From the NCBI GenBank assembly GCA_030673005.1, contig DAOVFI010000108.1, forward strand, positions 1 through 7,724: a stretch of 7,724 nucleotides of DNA. The letters are read 5' to 3'. Of the stretch, positions 6,801-7,724 are shown in pieces. The stretch is from Planctomycetales bacterium. GTDB taxonomy: Bacteria; Planctomycetota; Phycisphaerae; SM23-33. Every line of letters starts with the position of its first letter. Position 1 is the first letter of the stretch. The notes under the pieces are model-generated. The model searched no databases. It was not told where the DNA came from and saw nothing but the letters and a program-made list of their open reading frames with translations. The position numbers and the translations under genes are program-made.

Positions 6801-7242
6801 CCTCCGCCCCATCAGACGCATCATCAGACGCCTCATCAGACGCCTCTTCGGATGCCTCGACTTTCTTATCTTCATCTTCTGCAGAATCGGCCGCATTATT
6901 TTCTTCGGATGCTTCGCTCTCTTTTTCCTCCTCTGTATCAGCCTCATCCTCTATGTCTTCTGAAGATTCCGTCTCCTTATCGGCGGTAACCTCCGTCTCC
7001 TGCTCGACAGACTCCTCGACCGGGGCATCAGAGTCCTGACCTTTAACCGAAACATCAGCCTCCTGCCCGGAGGGTTCCGGGGCTTCCTGATCGGCTGATT
7101 CATCGAGTTCCCGCTCGACAGATTCTTCTTCCTGCTGCTTTTCAGACTCGGCGGCCTTCTCGGCGGCAAGCGTACTGAAGAATCCGAGTTCGCGGGCCTT
7201 TTCGTCGTCTTTTTCAGGTTTTCGGGCTGACTTTTTTGCCAT
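3868..7242 (-). CDS. Large membrane protein: acidic cytoplasmic domain, one TM helix, TPR and STN-like region
   Basis: No named family is recognised; length is 1124 aa from the chosen ATG at 7242-7240 (MAKKSARKPEKDDEK). Residues 20 to about 390 are a low-complexity Glu/Asp/Ser/Ala segment with many imperfect EASxDxE-like repeats. One membrane helix follows at about 393-414 (HWFLVANTLAVVALAAAVFWLP). Arginines just before it suggest a cytoplasmic N-terminus and periplasmic C-terminus. TPR-like helix pairs occupy about 450-610 and 730-1110, for example YKSAYLLLGRSLVKTG-type blocks such as SEAYLLLGRSLVKTGNDAQSVTAFRLAL. Between them, about 632-717 resembles the secretin/TonB short N-terminal fold (LQASVSELLTHFAAKAGIDLRW, then VSLYLPNVSAQRMCELSAGSAGLLARFTGEVIIV). 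In-frame ATGs at 7266, 7269 and 7356 exist. The 7356 start lies upstream of the promoter and is excluded; 7266/7269 remain possible because the site before 7242 is weak. Its role is unknown; a flagellar scaffold is inferred from context. Confidence 0.85.
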   Translation of the reverse strand: MAKKSARKPEKDDEKARELGFFSTLAAEKAAESEKQQEEESVERELDESADQEAPEPSGQEADVSVKGQDSDAPVEESVEQETEVTADKETESSEDIEDEADTEEEKESEASEENNAADSAEDEDKKVEASEEASDEASDDASDGAEADVSADKESEESAGEVESVIEEEKEDEASAGQEVEASSEGQDDVESPVGEAGEEEAEASTDKDSESSDDGEVGASAEQEAESSAGEEAGGNEEAEAPVASATELPDESGDDVVDDKQTAEAVSEDGGKESPNPLADIIAAQKAQLREKTESAETSDSSEPVEPVESDEAGEAVEPDAETESAESVAVAGSSAEGESFDVDESGAVAESVGAGVADRSAGFGVTQDSGSGPRSSDIRGLLRSVSATHWFLVANTLAVVALAAAVFWLPGRGVQASLGREAALTGKTPELHPSPADLDAAKDSRSVSWRNARSAFAAKQYASALQQYSLLSEMVRRDPDSKLMMDFLRLRKGQCLTYLGKITSAHELLSVAAASDSPAVCAAANYQLAIYHERNGQFLQARMRAYRAASAFAALSDYTPAERNCDFLIARSLTKKALLLHGADGRITWRTLKVADLFAGLDESALRRLLDKGRKAFDRAVLGPKVRQVQVQGPMTRWSATCLQASVSELLTHFAAKAGIDLRWVSVSKAASNRAVSLYLPNVSAQRMCELSAGSAGLLARFTGEVIIVHNPSDCPSLNQQRNLLSDEAVSAWRRLFLRAMPGDKRIAWGHFAVALLHEHTGNAIEAINEYRLTVRRFSKARIAPKALLRSAKLRIGLRDYTGARTDLTELLDGYPGCHESGEAYIALGEAALKTGLADEAYHIFRKLYFLDLSVQSRNYACFGAGKCLYLKGKYDQSVEWLKRYAKLAGRTDADNLSEAYLLLGRSLVKTGNDAQSVTAFRLALSCRSDIDQKAEASIELAEAYRKTGNLARAMSTLHKVIGEIQSPRHKYQFYSTTARIYRSMSLPERGASFLRGKMPSVSDPQMHAKLNVELALCYRDAGALSYAYVALTKALEVLDPGDSSNESACELAGICLEINRPGQAVTLAGGVMKSSTADRKHRRRARSLLAEAYLAKKEYEKAALTLSGEPKRKSGAKRQ
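5092..5349 (-). other. Segment encoding an STN/secretin-N-like domain between the TPR blocks
   Basis: Residues of about 632-717 of the large protein follow a beta-alpha-beta, beta-alpha-beta pattern typical of secretin/TonB short N-terminal domains. An amphipathic helix ELLTHFAAKAGI is followed by strand LRWVSV, then strand AVSLYLPNV, helix AQRMCELSAGSAGL and closing strands LARFTGEVIIVHN. In known families this fold mediates periplasmic contacts with secretins or TonB-linked regulators. The assignment rests on pattern only. Confidence 0.45.
6073..7185 (-). other. Segment encoding the acidic low-complexity cytoplasmic domain
   Basis: This approximate interval of the large TPR gene encodes a region of about 370 residues dominated by Glu, Asp, Ser and Ala, with few hydrophobic residues and almost no aromatics. 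It should be intrinsically disordered and strongly negative. Its one more ordered patch is NPLADIIAAQKAQLREK (about residues 279-295). On the DNA the segment is built of short, degenerate GAA/GAG/GAT/GCG/TCT codon repeats, which also leave long open Ser-rich frames on the other strand. Confidence 0.8.
6813..6860 (-). repeat. Four tandem 12-bp units in the acidic domain
   Basis: On the plus strand the units are cagacgcatcat, cagacgcctcat, cagacgcctctt and cggatgcctcga. They encode the run EASEEASDEASDDASD. The near identity of the first two or three copies points to recent slippage or unequal exchange, so the length of the acidic domain may vary between strains. Confidence 0.7.
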
Positions 7243-7329
7243 GATGCACTTGCTTCTTTTCTCCATCATTCCTGCCGGTCCGGATGAAAAAAGACACACA
7301 GCAGGCATAGAACAAGTCAAAGAGATGGT

Positions 7330-7346
7330 TGCAAGCACCGTGCCAG
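7330..7346 (-). promoter_or_regulatory. Sigma-54 (RpoN) promoter of the operon
   Basis: The minus strand reads CTGGCACGGTGCTTGCA. This gives the -24 element CTGGCACG and -12 element TTGCA with the invariant GG and GC 12 bp apart, a full match to the sigma-54 consensus. The predicted transcription start is near 7319, giving a leader of about 77 nt to the ATG at 7242. It points into the operon, and that operon encodes a sigma-54 activator as its third gene. No other match of this quality was noticed in the window. Confidence 0.88.
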
Positions 7347-7441
7347 AACGTTCCAAGCCCTTGAATTGCCTTGAAATAGCGGAATTTCGCCCCGTTTGGG
7401 AAGGTTTGGCTTACCCGCAGGAATTAATGCACCCGGAGAGA

Positions 7442-7480
7442 TGTCAGTTTTTTATGCAATCGGTGTTTGCTTTTCTGACA
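7442..7480. promoter_or_regulatory. Inverted hexamer pair, possible activator site
   Basis: TGTCAG (7442-7447) and CTGACA (7475-7480) are exact inverted copies separated by 27 bp of AT-rich DNA; their centres are 33 bp apart, about three helical turns. They lie roughly 120-160 bp upstream of the predicted start, the usual distance for sigma-54 activator sites. Six-base matches can occur by chance, so this is tentative. Confidence 0.3.
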
Positions 7481-7521
7481 ATTTTTCCCGATCAGCAGTC
7501 GTTAGCACGGATTCCCCATTA

Positions 7522-7539
7522 ACCACAGGCGGCTGTGGT
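7522..7539. repeat. Short hairpin/dyad upstream of the promoter
   Basis: ACCACAG (7522-7528) and CTGTGGT (7533-7539) form a perfect 7-bp stem with loop gcgg. It is followed on the plus strand by A7, so it is not a terminator in either direction. At about 200-220 bp upstream of the predicted start it could be a protein-binding dyad. Confidence 0.45.
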
Positions 7540-7613
7540 AAAAAAATGCAGGCAAAACGGGAAACTATACCTATTTTCCCCATATTCCCCCTTTCGGTAT
7601 TTCCTGAATAATC

Positions 7614-7645
7614 TGCGCCGGGTTGGCGCGCGCCAAACCGGCGCA
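7614..7645. repeat. 32-bp near-perfect palindrome
   Basis: The core TTGGCGCGCGCCAA (7623-7636) is a perfect palindrome. Beyond one G/A mismatch (7622/7637) the arms TGCGCCGG (7614-7621) and CCGGCGCA (7638-7645) pair exactly, giving 15 of 16 matched positions with no loop. No T-run follows on either strand. It stands out in an otherwise AT-rich stretch about 300 bp upstream of the operon start. It may be an operator, a cruciform-forming site or the remnant of an interspersed repeat. Confidence 0.7.
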
Positions 7646-7724
7646 CGGTTTCGGCATTTTCGGAAAAAAATAAAAAAATTTCACCCTTTATTAACAATGA
7701 CTTACGTAAATTCCGGGATTTTTT

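Larger units (their letters stand above)
7243..7724. other. 482-bp control region without a gene
   Basis: The stretch holds the operon leader, the sigma-54 promoter and upstream DNA that becomes AT-rich towards the window end (A-runs at 7664-7679, T-run at 7719-7724). No reading frame here has a recognisable protein or convincing ribosome site. The upstream neighbour gene is outside the window. It contains three inverted-repeat structures listed separately. No riboswitch, tRNA or intrinsic terminator (GC hairpin followed by a T-run on the right strand) was found. Confidence 0.7.

Noticed and set aside
7243..7356. N-terminal extension of the large TPR protein from an ATG at 7356
   Set aside because: The extension starts upstream of the sigma-54 -24 element and of the predicted transcription start near 7319, and it reads through the promoter. 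The start at 7242 (or 7266/7269) is preferred.
7241..7522. Plus-strand frame across the promoter region
   Set aside because: It covers the sigma-54 promoter and leader, and its product has no recognisable features.
7522..7546. Intrinsic terminator
   Set aside because: The hairpin is followed by A7 on the plus strand; on the minus strand the T-run precedes the hairpin rather than following it.
7452..7697. 81-codon minus-strand frame upstream of the promoter
   Set aside because: It runs across the 32-bp palindrome, has no recognisable protein features and lacks a clear ribosome site; it is probably chance.

Overview
The window is one continuous minus-strand gene set (transcribed right to left): the head of a flagellar basal-body operon. 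In transcription order it holds a very large membrane-anchored acidic/TPR protein (3868-7242), a small exported TPR protein (3077-3871), a sigma-54 activator with no receiver domain (2083-3084), flgB (1730-2089), flgC (1200-1607), fliE (873-1184) and the first 249 codons of fliF, cut by the window edge (1-749). The order activator-flgB-flgC-fliE-fliF, the large TPR proteins and the interspersed short repeats suggest an uncultured planctomycete of the Phycisphaerae/Sedimentisphaerales type. That is inference from gene content and style; no taxonomic marker gene is present.

Control region (7243-7724): there is no credible gene here. It holds a full-consensus sigma-54 promoter (-24 TGGCAC, -12 TTGC, correct spacing) at 7330-7346 reading into the operon, with a predicted transcription start near 7319. 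Upstream lie an inverted hexamer pair (7442-7480), a short hairpin (7522-7539) and a 32-bp near-perfect palindrome (7614-7645), all in the zone where activator sites would be expected. The promoter also shows that the longest possible reading of the first gene (ATG at 7356) cannot be the translated one.

Upstream half of the operon: the first four genes are joined by short start/stop overlaps (4, 8 and 7 bp), so they are probably translationally coupled. The third gene encodes the kind of activator that a sigma-54 promoter needs, so the operon may drive its own expression.

Downstream half: flgB, flgC, fliE and fliF encode proximal rod, rod/MS-ring adaptor and MS-ring proteins. The only two real gaps here are almost exactly filled with repetitive DNA. 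The flgB-flgC gap is a 7-nt-periodic array in three sequence blocks whose outer blocks are inverted relative to each other. The fliE-fliF gap is a 107-bp element with 10-bp terminal inverted repeats that starts right after the fliE stop. A 19-bp sequence inside that element recurs, in frame, inside the small TPR gene and adds the peptide ACLPVGK.

The least explained parts are the two TPR proteins that lead the operon (possible periplasmic motor scaffold or assembly factors) and the repeats seated against the stop codons.
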